Counted from the stretch's first letter, positions 7,380 to 15,906 are shown. The stretch is DNA of 64,000 bases from Roseicitreum antarcticum (GCF_014681765.1 NZ_CP061498.1:558001-622000); one strand, 5' to 3'. Notes: generated by a model not told the origin, from the sequence alone. Translations and numbers: made by a program.

Positions 7380-8677
7380 TTTCGCGCTATGTCTGGCACC
7401 TGCGTGAGACGTTGAAACAGGTCTGGGTGCGCGTCCTGGGCTTTGCCCTGCTGGCGCTGCTGGCGGTTGGGTTGGCGCGCCTCTTGTCGCCGCTTCTGCC
7501 TGAGACACTGGCGATTCAGACCGGGTCCGGCGCCGTGACGCAGCTTCTGGGCATTCTGACCTCGTCGATGCTGGCGGTCACGACCTTTTCGCTGTCGATT
7601 GCCGTATCGGCCTTTGCTGGCGCCGCCAGCGAGGCCACGCCGCGTGCCACGGTGCTGTTGCAGCAGGACCGCACGACGCAAAATGTGCTGGCGACATTTC
7701 TGGGGGCCTTTGTTTTCGGGCTTGTCGGACTTGTCGCGCTACATGCGCAATTGTTCGATTCGACGGGCAAGGTGGTCGTGTTCATCTTTACCGTCGCGGT
7801 GATCGGGCTGGTCGTGGCGGCGCTGATCGGTTGGATCGGGCACCTGATGCAGTTCGGTCGGATGGGAGATACGCTGGACCGGGTTGAAGCGGCCGCCAGC
7901 GATGCGCTGTCATGGCGGTTGGAGCATCCCTATCTTGGCGGTGTGCCGGGCTTTCAGGAACCCGCTTGCACGGGGCCGCCGCTGCTGTGCACCGAAACCG
8001 GCTATATCCAGCATATCGACATGATGGCGCTTCAGACCTGCGCCAAGGCCGTCGGCCTGCGGGTGTTCGTGCGGCGCGGCCCCGGTGCTTTCGTGGCCCC
8101 CGGCGTGCCGCTGGCGCATCTGGAGGGCGCACCTGTGGATGATGACGCCGCTGCCGCGCTGCGACGCGCCTTCACCGTTGGCACGCGCCGCACCTTTGAG
8201 GAAGACCCGCGCTTTGGCTTCGTGGTGATGACCGAAATCGCCACGCGCGCGCTGTCGCCTGCGGTGAACGACCCCGGCACTGCCATCGACATCCTGGGGC
8301 GGCATGTGCGCATGCTTTCGCTCTGGCGCGACCGCGCGGATGTCGAGGCTGCGTTCGACCGGATCATCGTGCCCGCAATCGCGCCGGTCGAGGTGGTCGA
8401 AGACGCGTTTCGCCCCATCGCGCGCGATGGGGCATCGCTGTTCGAGGTGCAGATCCGCCTGCAAAAGGCGCTGGCCGCGCTGCGTCAGACGGCGCCGGGG
8501 ATCTTTGCCGCGCCCTGCGCGTCGATGGCGGCCGAAGCGCTGCACCGCGCCGAGGCGGCAGGGCTGTTGCCTGAGGAATTGCGGTTGATCCGCGGTGCCG
8601 CGCAGTTGCAAGCGGGCGAGGCAGCGGGGGGCAGTGCGCATTCATCCAGCCGGGACACAGCCCCAACCGGTATCTGA
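7376..8677 (+). CDS. DUF2254 family integral membrane protein
   Basis: A 433-residue protein with four hydrophobic segments in the first third (about residues 17-37, 55-82, 104-126 and 133-156) and a long soluble C-terminal part. The layout and motifs such as LLGILTSSMLAVTTFSLSI, PRATVLLQQDRTTQNVLATFLG and FGFVVMTEIATRALSPAVNDPGTA are typical of the DUF2254 family of predicted inner-membrane proteins. No biochemical role is established for the family that I can name. The start ATG overlaps the stop of a 12-codon leader frame. No gene in an obvious shared pathway lies beside it; the downstream neighbour is convergent. Confidence 0.85.
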   Translation: MISRYVWHLRETLKQVWVRVLGFALLALLAVGLARLLSPLLPETLAIQTGSGAVTQLLGILTSSMLAVTTFSLSIAVSAFAGAASEATPRATVLLQQDRTTQNVLATFLGAFVFGLVGLVALHAQLFDSTGKVVVFIFTVAVIGLVVAALIGWIGHLMQFGRMGDTLDRVEAAASDALSWRLEHPYLGGVPGFQEPACTGPPLLCTETGYIQHIDMMALQTCAKAVGLRVFVRRGPGAFVAPGVPLAHLEGAPVDDDAAAALRRAFTVGTRRTFEEDPRFGFVVMTEIATRALSPAVNDPGTAIDILGRHVRMLSLWRDRADVEAAFDRIIVPAIAPVEVVEDAFRPIARDGASLFEVQIRLQKALAALRQTAPGIFAAPCASMAAEALHRAEAAGLLPEELRLIRGAAQLQAGEAAGGSAHSSSRDTAPTGI

Positions 8678-8841
8678 GGCGGACGTGGGCGGGGAACGCC
8701 TGCCTGTTGCTGCGTGCCTTTGGGCGCGGCCGCGTTGCATTTGGTCGCGCGCTGTGCCGGGGCTGGTGCTTGTCGCAACACCCGCCCGCCCGCGCCCGCC
8801 CATGCGCCACCAGCGCGCGACAGGCGGACGCGGCGTGGGTA

Positions 8842-10071
8842 TTACACCGCCGGTTTGGGGCGGTTTGGGGTGCGGCGTTCCAGGACCATCAAGCAATAGG
8901 CCACGGACGAACAGACCAGCACGCCCAGCACCGCCGGGTAGGCCGTGCCGTTGAAGGCTTGCCCGATGGGGATCGCGATTATCACGGCCAGCACCGTGGA
9001 CAGCGACCCCACGACCGCCGAGGCCATGCCCGCGATATGGCCCATATCCTCCAGCGCCAGCGCATTCAGATTGCCGAAGGTCAGCCCGATAGAGAAGAAG
9101 CTGCAGCACATGTAGACGAAGAACACCGCGAAATTCCACGGCGCGGGCAAGTTCAGCGACATCAGCACCAACGCCACCACCGACACCGTGGCCTGCCATG
9201 CAAAGGCGGTCGTTGCCAACTTGCGCATGCCCAGCCGCATCACGAGTTTCGCATTCACCAGGCTGGCGCTGCCCGCGAACAGGGCGACGCCTGCGAACCA
9301 CAGCGGGAAGGTTTCGGCGCGGTCGAAGACCTGATCAAAAATCTGCGGCGCGCTGGAAAGCCAGGCAAACATCTGGCCAAAGCCGAAGGACATCGCGGCG
9401 ATGAAGAACTGGACCGAGCGGTTGCTCAGCACCTCTTGCAGCGCCGACCAAAGCGAGGCCACCTGAAGCGGGCGACGGTCCGCGACGGCCAGCGTTTCGG
9501 GCTGACGAATGGCCAACCACAGGGTCGAAATCACGCCAAAAACGATGAAGGCGCCAAAGACGGCGCGCCAGCCCGCCAGGCTGATGATGACCGCGCCAAG
9601 CGACGGCGCCAGCGCGGGCACAAGGATGAACACCGTCATCACGAAGGACATGACCCTTGCCATTGCCCGGCCCTCATAAAGGTCGCGCACCATTGCCACG
9701 GTGACGATGCGCGGCCCCGAAGCGCCCAAGCCCTGGACAAAACGCGCCAGCAGCAGCATTTCCAACGATTGTGAATATGCCGCCACGGCGGCAGCCAGCA
9801 TGTAAAGCCCCATGCCCCAGACCACGATGGTCTTGCGACCGTAAGCATCTGACAGGGGCCCTGCGATCAGCGTGCCCGACCCCATGCCCAGCATGAACGA
9901 GGTGACGACCAGCTGCGCGCGGTTCACGTCGCCGGGCGACAGGTCCTGTCCGATCTGGATCAGCGCGGGCAACATGGCATCGACGCTGAAGGCGATGGTG
10001 GCAAACAGCATGGCAAAGAGCGCGATGAATTCGGGAAAGGCGACCTGCCTCTTTGGTTGAAACAAGGGCAT
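8842..10071 (-). CDS. Bcr/CflA family MFS drug efflux transporter
   Basis: A 409-residue major facilitator with about twelve transmembrane helices. The MFS loop motif GPLSDAYGRKTIVVWG (about residues 87-102) and the antiporter-type ARFVQGLGASGPRIVTVAMVRD segment are characteristic of the Bcr/CflA drug:proton antiporters. The start ATG directly abuts the stop of the DsbA-like gene, so it is the third member of a tightly packed unit with the acyl-CoA ligase and the thioredoxin-fold protein. Substrate is unknown. The neighbours could mean export of a compound handled by this unit, but that is inference. Confidence 0.85.
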   Translation of the reverse strand: MPLFQPKRQVAFPEFIALFAMLFATIAFSVDAMLPALIQIGQDLSPGDVNRAQLVVTSFMLGMGSGTLIAGPLSDAYGRKTIVVWGMGLYMLAAAVAAYSQSLEMLLLARFVQGLGASGPRIVTVAMVRDLYEGRAMARVMSFVMTVFILVPALAPSLGAVIISLAGWRAVFGAFIVFGVISTLWLAIRQPETLAVADRRPLQVASLWSALQEVLSNRSVQFFIAAMSFGFGQMFAWLSSAPQIFDQVFDRAETFPLWFAGVALFAGSASLVNAKLVMRLGMRKLATTAFAWQATVSVVALVLMSLNLPAPWNFAVFFVYMCCSFFSIGLTFGNLNALALEDMGHIAGMASAVVGSLSTVLAVIIAIPIGQAFNGTAYPAVLGVLVCSSVAYCLMVLERRTPNRPKPAV

Positions 10072-10707
10072 TCAGATTTCCTTCCGGGTGATCTCATCAA
10101 TGACGTCCTGCCAGAGCCGGACGGGTTGCGCGCCGCTGACCACATGGGTATCGGCGACGACAAAGCAAGGGACGCCCTGGATGCCGCGCGCGCGTGGATG
10201 GCGGTCGCGTTCGCGGATGGCCTCCATATCCGCGTCGGTTGCCAACAGTCGCGCGGCGACGTCGGCATCCATGCCAGCGGTTCCGGCGATGTCGGTCAGC
10301 ACCAGCGCATCCCCAATGTCGCGGCCCTGCTGGAAGTACGCGCGAAAGAGCGCCGCGACCACGGCGCTTTGCCGCCCCTCCAGTCCCGCCCAATGGATCA
10401 GGCGGTGGGCGTCAAGCGTGTTGGGCGTGCGGCTCACCGCGCCCAGATCCAGCGTCAGGCCTGCGGCCTCGGCTGCTTCAATCACCGGCATATAGGCCTT
10501 CACCGCGTCATTTGGATTGCCGAATTTCAGCGTCAGGTAATCACGGCGGTCCATCCCCTCGGCAGGCATGTCGGGGTTGAGCTGGAAGGGATGCCATTCG
10601 ATCACAAAGGGATGATCGGGGCGACTTTCCAATGCGCGGTCCAGATTGGCCTTGCCGATGTAGCACCAGGGGCAGATCGGGTCCGAGAAGATATCAAGCC
10701 TGACCAT
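10072..10707 (-). CDS. DsbA family oxidoreductase, FrnE/HCCA-isomerase type
   Basis: About 211 residues with a thioredoxin fold; the CPWC redox motif is at residues 12-15, right after the first strand (VRLDIFSDP). There is no signal peptide, so it should act in the cytoplasm, as FrnE-like proteins do. Later motifs (EWHPFQLNPDMPAEGMDRRDYL, GVPCFVV with the cis-Pro) match this clade. The ATG used gives the family N-terminus; the frame is open upstream only because it overlaps the ligase gene in another frame. It overlaps the ligase 3' end by 14 bp and abuts the transporter start. Substrate unknown; disulfide or glutathione-conjugate isomerisation is possible. Confidence 0.83.
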   Translation of the reverse strand: MVRLDIFSDPICPWCYIGKANLDRALESRPDHPFVIEWHPFQLNPDMPAEGMDRRDYLTLKFGNPNDAVKAYMPVIEAAEAAGLTLDLGAVSRTPNTLDAHRLIHWAGLEGRQSAVVAALFRAYFQQGRDIGDALVLTDIAGTAGMDADVAARLLATDADMEAIRERDRHPRARGIQGVPCFVVADTHVVSGAQPVRLWQDVIDEITRKEI

Positions 10708-12397
10708 GTGCGGCCTCCCATTCCTGCCGCAGCACGCGGCGTAGCAACTTGTTATTCGCCCCGCGTGGCAGGGCTGTGACGGGGACAAACAGCCGGGGCT
10801 GTTTGTAGCGTGCAAGGTTCTGGGCGGCGAAGCGCGCCAGGTCGTCAGGGTCCGTGGTAGGGTCGGCTGGCGGCGTCTGGCCGGCGTATGGTGCCGGTGC
10901 AGGGCGCGCCGCTGCGGGCGATCCCGGCGGTGCGAAAGGAGCAGGTCCGCCCGAGGCAGGCTCGCTGGATGCTGGTCCGCAAGACGCTGACCCGCCGGGC
11001 GTGTCCGCCATCCGCCCGCCAGGGTCCGTCGCGACATAGAAGGCTGCGATCACGCTGGTTCCGGGTTTCACCTGCACTTCGGCGCAGGCGCATTCCAGGA
11101 TGGCGGGGTGGGTATTCAGCACACGCTCTACCTCGATGGGCGAGACGCGAAAACCGCCCGCGTTCATCATATCATCGTCGCGGCCCATGTAATGCACGGC
11201 GCCGTCTTGTGCCAGCATCACGCTGTCGCCGGTCAGGAACCAATCCCCCGCGAAGCAGGCTGCGGTGGCCTCTGCCGCGTTGCGATAGCCCAGGAAGAGG
11301 CCCGGGTCGCTGCGGTGGATTGCCAGCGTGCCGGTCTGGCCATGGGGAAGGGGCGCGTGGTCCGGTCCCAGCACCGCGATGCGTCGCCCCGGCTGCGCAT
11401 AGCCTGAAGCACCGGGCGGCACGGGACGGTCAGGCGCCGCCGACACGAAGGTCGAGCATTCGGACATCCCCAGCGCCTCATAGACCGGGCGGCCCGTCGC
11501 TGCGACCCAGGCATCACGGGTGACATCGGGCAGTTTCTCGCCCGCTGAAAGGGCATGGCGCAGGTGGGGCAGGGGCAGCGCATCCGCCCCACGCAGCATC
11601 TGGCGGAAGACACCGGGCGCCGCGGCAAAAAGTGTCGCGTCAAACCGGCGCAGCATCAGGGCCAGGGTTGCGGTGTCGGACGGGATCAGCGCTGTCGCCC
11701 CGATCGCCCAGGGATCCATAAGCCCCGTGCCCAGCGTATAGGTCCAGTTGAATGCGCCCGCATGCAATAGCCGGTCGTCGGGGCGAAGGCCGTACCAGCC
11801 GTCCCACATCATCCGTCGCGCCCAGACGGCGCGATGTGCATGCATCACTGCGCGCGCCACGCCTGAGGTCCCGGATGTATAAATGATATAGGCCAGCCGG
11901 TCGGGGTTGCCCTGCCCATCCGCGCCCATATCCCAGTCGCAGGGCGGCATGTCGCGCATGGCCACCAGATCGGCGGCGCGCAGGGTAGGGATGCTGTCAT
12001 CTTGGGGCAGGGCGATGCCGTCCCCCGCGACAATCAGCGCGGGCTGCAGGCCATGGGCCAGCGACGTGACCTCGGGCATCGTCAGGGTGGCGGGAGTGGG
12101 CACAGGAATTAGGCCTGCGGCAATCGCCCCCAGATAGGTCAGCGGGAAATCGACACTATTGCCCAGCCGCATCAGCACCCGGTCACCGGGGCTGAGGCCC
12201 TGTGCCAACAGGCCGGTGCCCACGCCGCGCACCGCTGCACTCAGGCGCGCATAGCTCCACCGCTCTGCGCCCGAGGTGCGCAGGATGTGGAGTGCGATCT
12301 TGTCGGGCGTGGCCTGCCCTGCGGCCAGCACATAGCGCGCCATGTTGAACGGCGCGGGGCAGGCGACGGGCGCGGTGGATGGGGTGAGTGAACGCAT
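10694..12397 (-). CDS. AMP-dependent acyl-CoA synthetase / ligase
   Basis: Adenylate-forming enzyme that activates a carboxylic acid as acyl-AMP and then acyl-CoA. The P-loop-like motif YIIYTSGTSGVARAVMHAH and the ATP/substrate motifs YEALGMSE, WFLTGDS and GRDDDMMNAGGFRVSP are all present, ending in the KLLRR region of the C-terminal subdomain with its catalytic Lys. The motif set resembles medium-chain or benzoate-type ligases. About 50 residues of Gly/Pro/Ala/Ser-rich sequence are inserted between FYVATD and the final DDLARFAAQNLARYKQP segment, which is unusual. The chosen ATG is followed by a sensible family N-terminus. It overlaps the DsbA-like gene and leads a three-gene unit. Confidence 0.85.
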   Translation of the reverse strand: MRSLTPSTAPVACPAPFNMARYVLAAGQATPDKIALHILRTSGAERWSYARLSAAVRGVGTGLLAQGLSPGDRVLMRLGNSVDFPLTYLGAIAAGLIPVPTPATLTMPEVTSLAHGLQPALIVAGDGIALPQDDSIPTLRAADLVAMRDMPPCDWDMGADGQGNPDRLAYIIYTSGTSGVARAVMHAHRAVWARRMMWDGWYGLRPDDRLLHAGAFNWTYTLGTGLMDPWAIGATALIPSDTATLALMLRRFDATLFAAAPGVFRQMLRGADALPLPHLRHALSAGEKLPDVTRDAWVAATGRPVYEALGMSECSTFVSAAPDRPVPPGASGYAQPGRRIAVLGPDHAPLPHGQTGTLAIHRSDPGLFLGYRNAAEATAACFAGDWFLTGDSVMLAQDGAVHYMGRDDDMMNAGGFRVSPIEVERVLNTHPAILECACAEVQVKPGTSVIAAFYVATDPGGRMADTPGGSASCGPASSEPASGGPAPFAPPGSPAAARPAPAPYAGQTPPADPTTDPDDLARFAAQNLARYKQPRLFVPVTALPRGANNKLLRRVLRQEWEAAHGQA

Positions 12398-12809
12398 AGC
12401 ATATCTGCTACGCCCGGGCGGGGGCACATGCAAGCCACGCCTGCCCCCGCAGCCGCGCACAGGCTTTTGTGTGCCGATGCACGGGTCTGGTTGCGTGTTG
12501 ACGCGCGATGGCAGGGTGATGAACCTTTGCCGGGTGCGAACCCCTTTGCGTCAGTCACCTGTACGAAGGCAATCCCGTGTGGACAAGGAAAGCCCGACAT
12601 ATCCCCGTCCGTGCGCAACGTTGTCCCGCTGATCGCTTCGGTCAGCATTGCAACGGATCGCGCCCACGAATTGGGGGACGGGGGATTTGACCCTTGAGAC
12701 TTGAAAAGGTATCTAGCACCGCATGGGCATAGCGTAGCATGCAAAAAACCGTCACGCTGCCGGATCGCGCGCGTGTCCCATGCTGTCACAGGCCTCTTTT
12801 CTGGCCCTC
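12398..12809. other. 412-bp gap between the ligase gene and the entericidin-like gene
   Basis: Should contain the ligase promoter (minus strand) and the 3' end of the yejA-ecn transcript. I find no convincing gene. A plus-strand promoter-like pair (12687-12715) is listed separately. Confidence 0.5.
12687..12715 (+). promoter_or_regulatory. Sigma70-like promoter pointing antisense to ecn/yejA
   Basis: TTGACC (12687-12692) and TATCTA (12710-12715) are 17 bp apart, the optimal spacing. Transcription would start near 12722 and run into the antisense strand of the entericidin-like gene and yejA. No sense gene lies downstream on this strand. A promoter-like sequence alone does not prove activity. 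Confidence 0.4.
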
Positions 12810-12944
12810 TCAGTACCCGCCGCCGCCGCCGAACCAGCCCTGAACGGTCTGCGCCCCGGATGTAACGTCAGTACCGACCCCGGCAACGGTATTGCAACCT
12901 GCAAGTCCTGCCATGCAGACGGCGATGAGGATGACTGCTCGCAT
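12810..12944 (-). CDS. Entericidin-like small lipoprotein
   Basis: A 44-residue protein too short for routine gene finders. It has a short charged start, a hydrophobic stretch and the lipobox LAGC at residues 14-17, so the mature lipoprotein would begin at Cys17. The mature start CNTVAGVGTDVTSG is the hallmark of the entericidin EcnA/EcnB family, small envelope lipoproteins linked to a toxin-antidote pair in enterobacteria. The C-terminus ends in a Gly run before Tyr. Its AGAGGA ribosome site lies within the end of yejA and its ATG is 5 bases after the yejA stop, so the two are probably co-translated. In alphaproteobacteria the role of these peptides is mostly unknown. Confidence 0.8.
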   Translation of the reverse strand: MRAVILIAVCMAGLAGCNTVAGVGTDVTSGAQTVQGWFGGGGGY

Positions 12945-12949
12945 TGTTT

Positions 12950-14761
12950 TTATTCCTCTGACCACCAGACCTCTGGTTGGAAACCCAACCAGTCGCCATA
13001 CATAGGCAGCCTTTCAGGGAATTTCAAATATGATGCGTGGGCGATGCGCGACACCGGGCTGTGCCACAGCGGGATCACATAGCGCCCGGCGGTCAGCACC
13101 CTGTCCAGCGCCTTGGCGGCGGCAATGAAATCGTCCTGCGCGGTCCCGGTGAGCAGGCGGTCGATCATCGCTTCGGCGGCGGGGCTGTTCATGCCCATCC
13201 AGTTTCGGTGCCCGGGCTGTTCAACGCCATCGCTGCCCCAATAAAGCATCTGTTCATTCCCGGGGCTGAGTGAGAGCGAACGCACGATATGCGTCATGTC
13301 GAAATCATAGACCTGCGTGCGTTCCGTGTATTGCGCGCTGTCCACGGTCTCGACGCGGGCGGTGATGCCCAGACGCCGCAGCGATTCCACATAGATATCA
13401 AGGATCGCCCCCATTTCTGTTGCGGCCTGCCGCATCAGGATCGTGAAGGTGAAGGGCTGGCCGTCTGCGTTGCGCAATACACCTTCTTGCACGCTCCATC
13501 CCGCGTCTTGCAGCAGGCGGGTGGCAGCGCGGATATTGGCGCGGTTGGCAGACGATCCGTCGGACAGCGGCACGCTGTAGCCCTCCAGCGCCCCCGGCGG
13601 CAGATCTGCGGCGAAGGGTTCCAGAAACTCGGACACACGGCCCGTTGCAGGGCCATGATCCATGCCCAGAACGGAATTCGAGAAATACGAAGTGATACGC
13701 GGCTGATCGCCGCCGGTGACCGTCCGGTTGATAAGCTCAAAATTGAACGCATGGATCAAAGCGTCACGCACGCGCAGATCGTCAAACGGCGCGCGGCGGG
13801 TGTTGAACACCAACCCGGTCATGCCGCTGGGCCGCTGGTGCGGGATCTCGGATTGCACCACATCACCCGATTGCACGGCGGGAAAATCATAGCTGTCAGC
13901 CCAGCGAGCGGCGTTGCCTTCGCGCCATGAGGTCACGATGCCTGCCTTGAATTGTTCGAATGCAACGCCCGAATCCGCAAAGAACTCATAGCGTACTTCA
14001 TCGAAATTGTGCTGCCCGCGATAGAAATTCAGATCGGCCCCCCACCAGTCAGGGTTCTTCACGAAGCTGATGGTCCGCCCGACATCGACTTCGTCCACCA
14101 CATAAGGGCCCGAGCCGATGATCGGCTGCATCGAGGATTGCGCAAAGTCGCGCCCCTGAAACTGTGCCTTTTGCAAGATTGGGCGCAGACCGAGGATCAG
14201 CGGCAGCTCTCGATCCGCTTCGGTGAATGTGAAGCGCACGCTGCGCGGGCCTGCAGCCTCTGCCGTCGCGATCTTTTGCCACGCACCGAGGTAGCGCGGC
14301 TGCCCTTCGGTGCCCAGCGTCTCGAAGGACCACAGCACGTCCTCGACTGTGACGGGGCTGCCATCGGAAAACCGCGCCTCGGGGCGCAGGGTGAATTCGA
14401 CAAAGTCGCGCGCGGCGTTGGTTTCCACCGATTCGGCCAGCACGCCATACAACGCGAAGGGTTCATCGTAGTTGCGACCCAGCAGCGTCTCCACCGTCAG
14501 CAGGCCTACGCCGTAGGGGGCCGAGCCGCGCAGAATGTAGGGGTTGAGGCTGTCGAACCCGCCCACTTCGGCAAAAACAATCTGCCCGCCCTTTGGGGCA
14601 TCCGGGTTGGCCTGTGGCAGTGACACAAAATCTGGGGGAAGCGCCGGCGCACCGTACATAGCGATGCCATGCGTGGGCTGTGCCCAGGCGCCGGACCCTG
14701 ACGCGACCGCCAGCGAAAGCGTGAGCGAAATGCCAAGAGCCACCGATCTGAAAGCGCGCAT
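12950..14761 (-). CDS. YejA-type extracellular solute-binding protein (family 5)
   Basis: A 603-residue periplasmic binding protein. A Sec signal peptide ends near AWAQ (about residue 28). The mature part begins HGIAMYGAPALPPDF and contains GGFDSLNPYILRG and later SGPYVVDEVD, typical of the large YejA-like branch of SBP_bac_5. Relatives bind oligopeptides or peptide-nucleotide compounds such as microcin C for a YejBEF permease. No permease or ATPase genes are adjacent, so this is an orphan receptor or works with transporter genes elsewhere. Upstream (14762-14853) lies the divergent candidate small RNA unit. Downstream, after 5 bases, follows the entericidin-like gene. Confidence 0.88.
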   Translation of the reverse strand: MRAFRSVALGISLTLSLAVASGSGAWAQPTHGIAMYGAPALPPDFVSLPQANPDAPKGGQIVFAEVGGFDSLNPYILRGSAPYGVGLLTVETLLGRNYDEPFALYGVLAESVETNAARDFVEFTLRPEARFSDGSPVTVEDVLWSFETLGTEGQPRYLGAWQKIATAEAAGPRSVRFTFTEADRELPLILGLRPILQKAQFQGRDFAQSSMQPIIGSGPYVVDEVDVGRTISFVKNPDWWGADLNFYRGQHNFDEVRYEFFADSGVAFEQFKAGIVTSWREGNAARWADSYDFPAVQSGDVVQSEIPHQRPSGMTGLVFNTRRAPFDDLRVRDALIHAFNFELINRTVTGGDQPRITSYFSNSVLGMDHGPATGRVSEFLEPFAADLPPGALEGYSVPLSDGSSANRANIRAATRLLQDAGWSVQEGVLRNADGQPFTFTILMRQAATEMGAILDIYVESLRRLGITARVETVDSAQYTERTQVYDFDMTHIVRSLSLSPGNEQMLYWGSDGVEQPGHRNWMGMNSPAAEAMIDRLLTGTAQDDFIAAAKALDRVLTAGRYVIPLWHSPVSRIAHASYLKFPERLPMYGDWLGFQPEVWWSEE

Positions 14762-14825
14762 GGGTGCAGTTCCTTTGCCTGAGTGTCAGCTTTGCTGTCA
14801 CATTGTTGCGTTTCACGCTACTGAT

Positions 14826-14846
14826 AGTTTGATGCTATTTCAAACT
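14826..14846. promoter_or_regulatory. Perfect 7+7 dyad, operator candidate
   Basis: AGTTTGA-N7-TCAAACT, ending 6 bases before the -35 element of the promoter at 14853. This size and symmetry fit a dimeric transcription-factor site. It sits between the divergent yejA gene and the small RNA candidate, so it could serve either. Confidence 0.5.
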
Positions 14847-14852
14847 TTTAGC

Positions 14853-14881
14853 TTGGATAGCTCAGAAAGAATGGGTATAAC
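14853..14881 (+). promoter_or_regulatory. Sigma70-type promoter for the candidate small RNA
   Basis: TTGGAT (14853-14858) and TATAAC (14876-14881) are exactly 17 bp apart. The predicted start is near 14888. It is followed within 80 bases by an intrinsic terminator on the same strand and no open reading frame fits between them. Confidence 0.6.
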
Positions 14882-14887
14882 ACACGT

Positions 14888-14963
14888 ACTGCTCGATAGG
14901 TTTCTTGCCTGTATGAAACCTGCCTCAATGACTTGCGCCCGCCTTGTGCGGGCGCTTTTTTTT
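14888..14963 (+). ncRNA. Candidate trans-acting small RNA, about 75 nt
   Basis: Bounded by a good promoter and a strong terminator with no coding frame between them. The predicted transcript has two stem-loops: AGGTTTC (14898-14904) pairs with GAAACCT (14915-14921), and the terminator stem at 14935-14955 is followed by eight T. Between them is a short single-stranded stretch (about 14922-14934) that could pair with targets. I do not recognise a known alphaproteobacterial sRNA family in it. The alternative is a transcription attenuator upstream of bdhA, but bdhA begins 110 bases after the terminator and has its own strong ribosome site. Confidence 0.55.
14935..14963 (+). terminator. Intrinsic terminator with eight-T tail
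   Basis: GCGCCCGC (14935-14942), loop CTTGT, GCGGGCGC (14948-14955), then eight T (14956-14963). The polarity is plus strand. No plus-strand protein gene lies upstream, which is why a small RNA is proposed. Confidence 0.88.
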
Positions 14964-15072
14964 GGCCAATCGGCGGCTTCTCGCAGCGAAGTGATGCGAC
15001 CCCCACTGGGGGGGCTGGTCATCAGCACGCGCGCGCGTATGGTGCCGATAACCTTAAAAAAAGGAGGATTCT

Positions 15073-15846
15073 ATGACCTTGGCAGGAAAACGCGCAATCG
15101 TGACCGGTTCGACTTCGGGCATCGGGCTGGGCATCGCCCGGTCGTTGGCCGAAGCGGGTGCAGAGGTGATTCTGAACTCATTCAGCGATTCGACCGAAGA
15201 CCATGCGCTGGCCACCGATCTGGCGACGGAATTCGGCGTGACCGTGCGCTACATTCAGGCGGATATGTCCAAGGGAGATGCCGCGCGCGCGCTTGTTGAA
15301 AAGGCGGGCGGCTGCGACATTCTGGTGAACAACGCAGGCATCCAGCACGTCGCGCGGATCGAGGAATTTCCGACCGAGAAATGGGATGCGATTATCGCGA
15401 TCAACCTGAGCTCTGCCTTCCACACCACCGCCGCAGCGCTGCCCGGCATGGTAAAGAAGGGCTGGGGCCGGGTCATCAACATCTCGTCCGCGCATGGGCT
15501 GACGGCCTCACCTTACAAATCTGCCTATATCGCGGCTAAACACGGGGTCATCGGCCTGACGAAGACCACCGCGCTGGAAATGGCGGGCAAGGGCGTGACG
15601 GCCAATGCGATCTGCCCGGGCTATGTGCTGACCCCGATTGTCGAAAAACAGATCCCCGACCAGATGAAGACGCATGATATGGACCGCGAGACGGTCATCA
15701 AGGAGGTCATGCTGTCGCGCCAACCCTCGGGCGAATTCGCGACTGTTGAACAGATGGGCGGCACGGCGGTGTTCCTGGCTTCTGACGCGGCAGCCCAGAT
15801 AACCGGCACCACGATCAGCGTGGATGGCGGCTGGACGGCAATGTAG
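15073..15846 (+). CDS. bdhA: D-3-hydroxybutyrate dehydrogenase
   Basis: NAD-dependent short-chain dehydrogenase that interconverts 3-hydroxybutyrate and acetoacetate in polyhydroxybutyrate and ketone-body use. A TGxxxGIG motif GSTSGIGLGIA lies at residues 11-21, NNAG in the middle, and the catalytic Ser-Tyr-Lys within NISSAHGLTASPYKSAYIAAKHG. The C-terminal half (ANAICPGYVLTPIVEKQIPDQ, then ITGTTISVDGGWTAM) is diagnostic of BdhA. The 257-residue length is normal. An AAGGAGG ribosome site sits 6-7 bases before the ATG. It stands alone between a terminator and the convergent NifU-like gene. Confidence 0.93.
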   Translation: MTLAGKRAIVTGSTSGIGLGIARSLAEAGAEVILNSFSDSTEDHALATDLATEFGVTVRYIQADMSKGDAARALVEKAGGCDILVNNAGIQHVARIEEFPTEKWDAIIAINLSSAFHTTAAALPGMVKKGWGRVINISSAHGLTASPYKSAYIAAKHGVIGLTKTTALEMAGKGVTANAICPGYVLTPIVEKQIPDQMKTHDMDRETVIKEVMLSRQPSGEFATVEQMGGTAVFLASDAAAQITGTTISVDGGWTAM

Positions 15847-15906
15847 GCTTCGCGACCCTTACCCGCGATTGTTCCGGGTAAGGTGGGCGGTCTTTGCGCG
15901 CGGCTG

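Noticed and set aside
12780-13082. Plus-strand frame with Cys-rich CKSCH-like text resembling a cytochrome motif
   Set aside because: It overlaps the antisense of the entericidin-like gene and the end of yejA; the CxxCH look is a chance reading of those codons.
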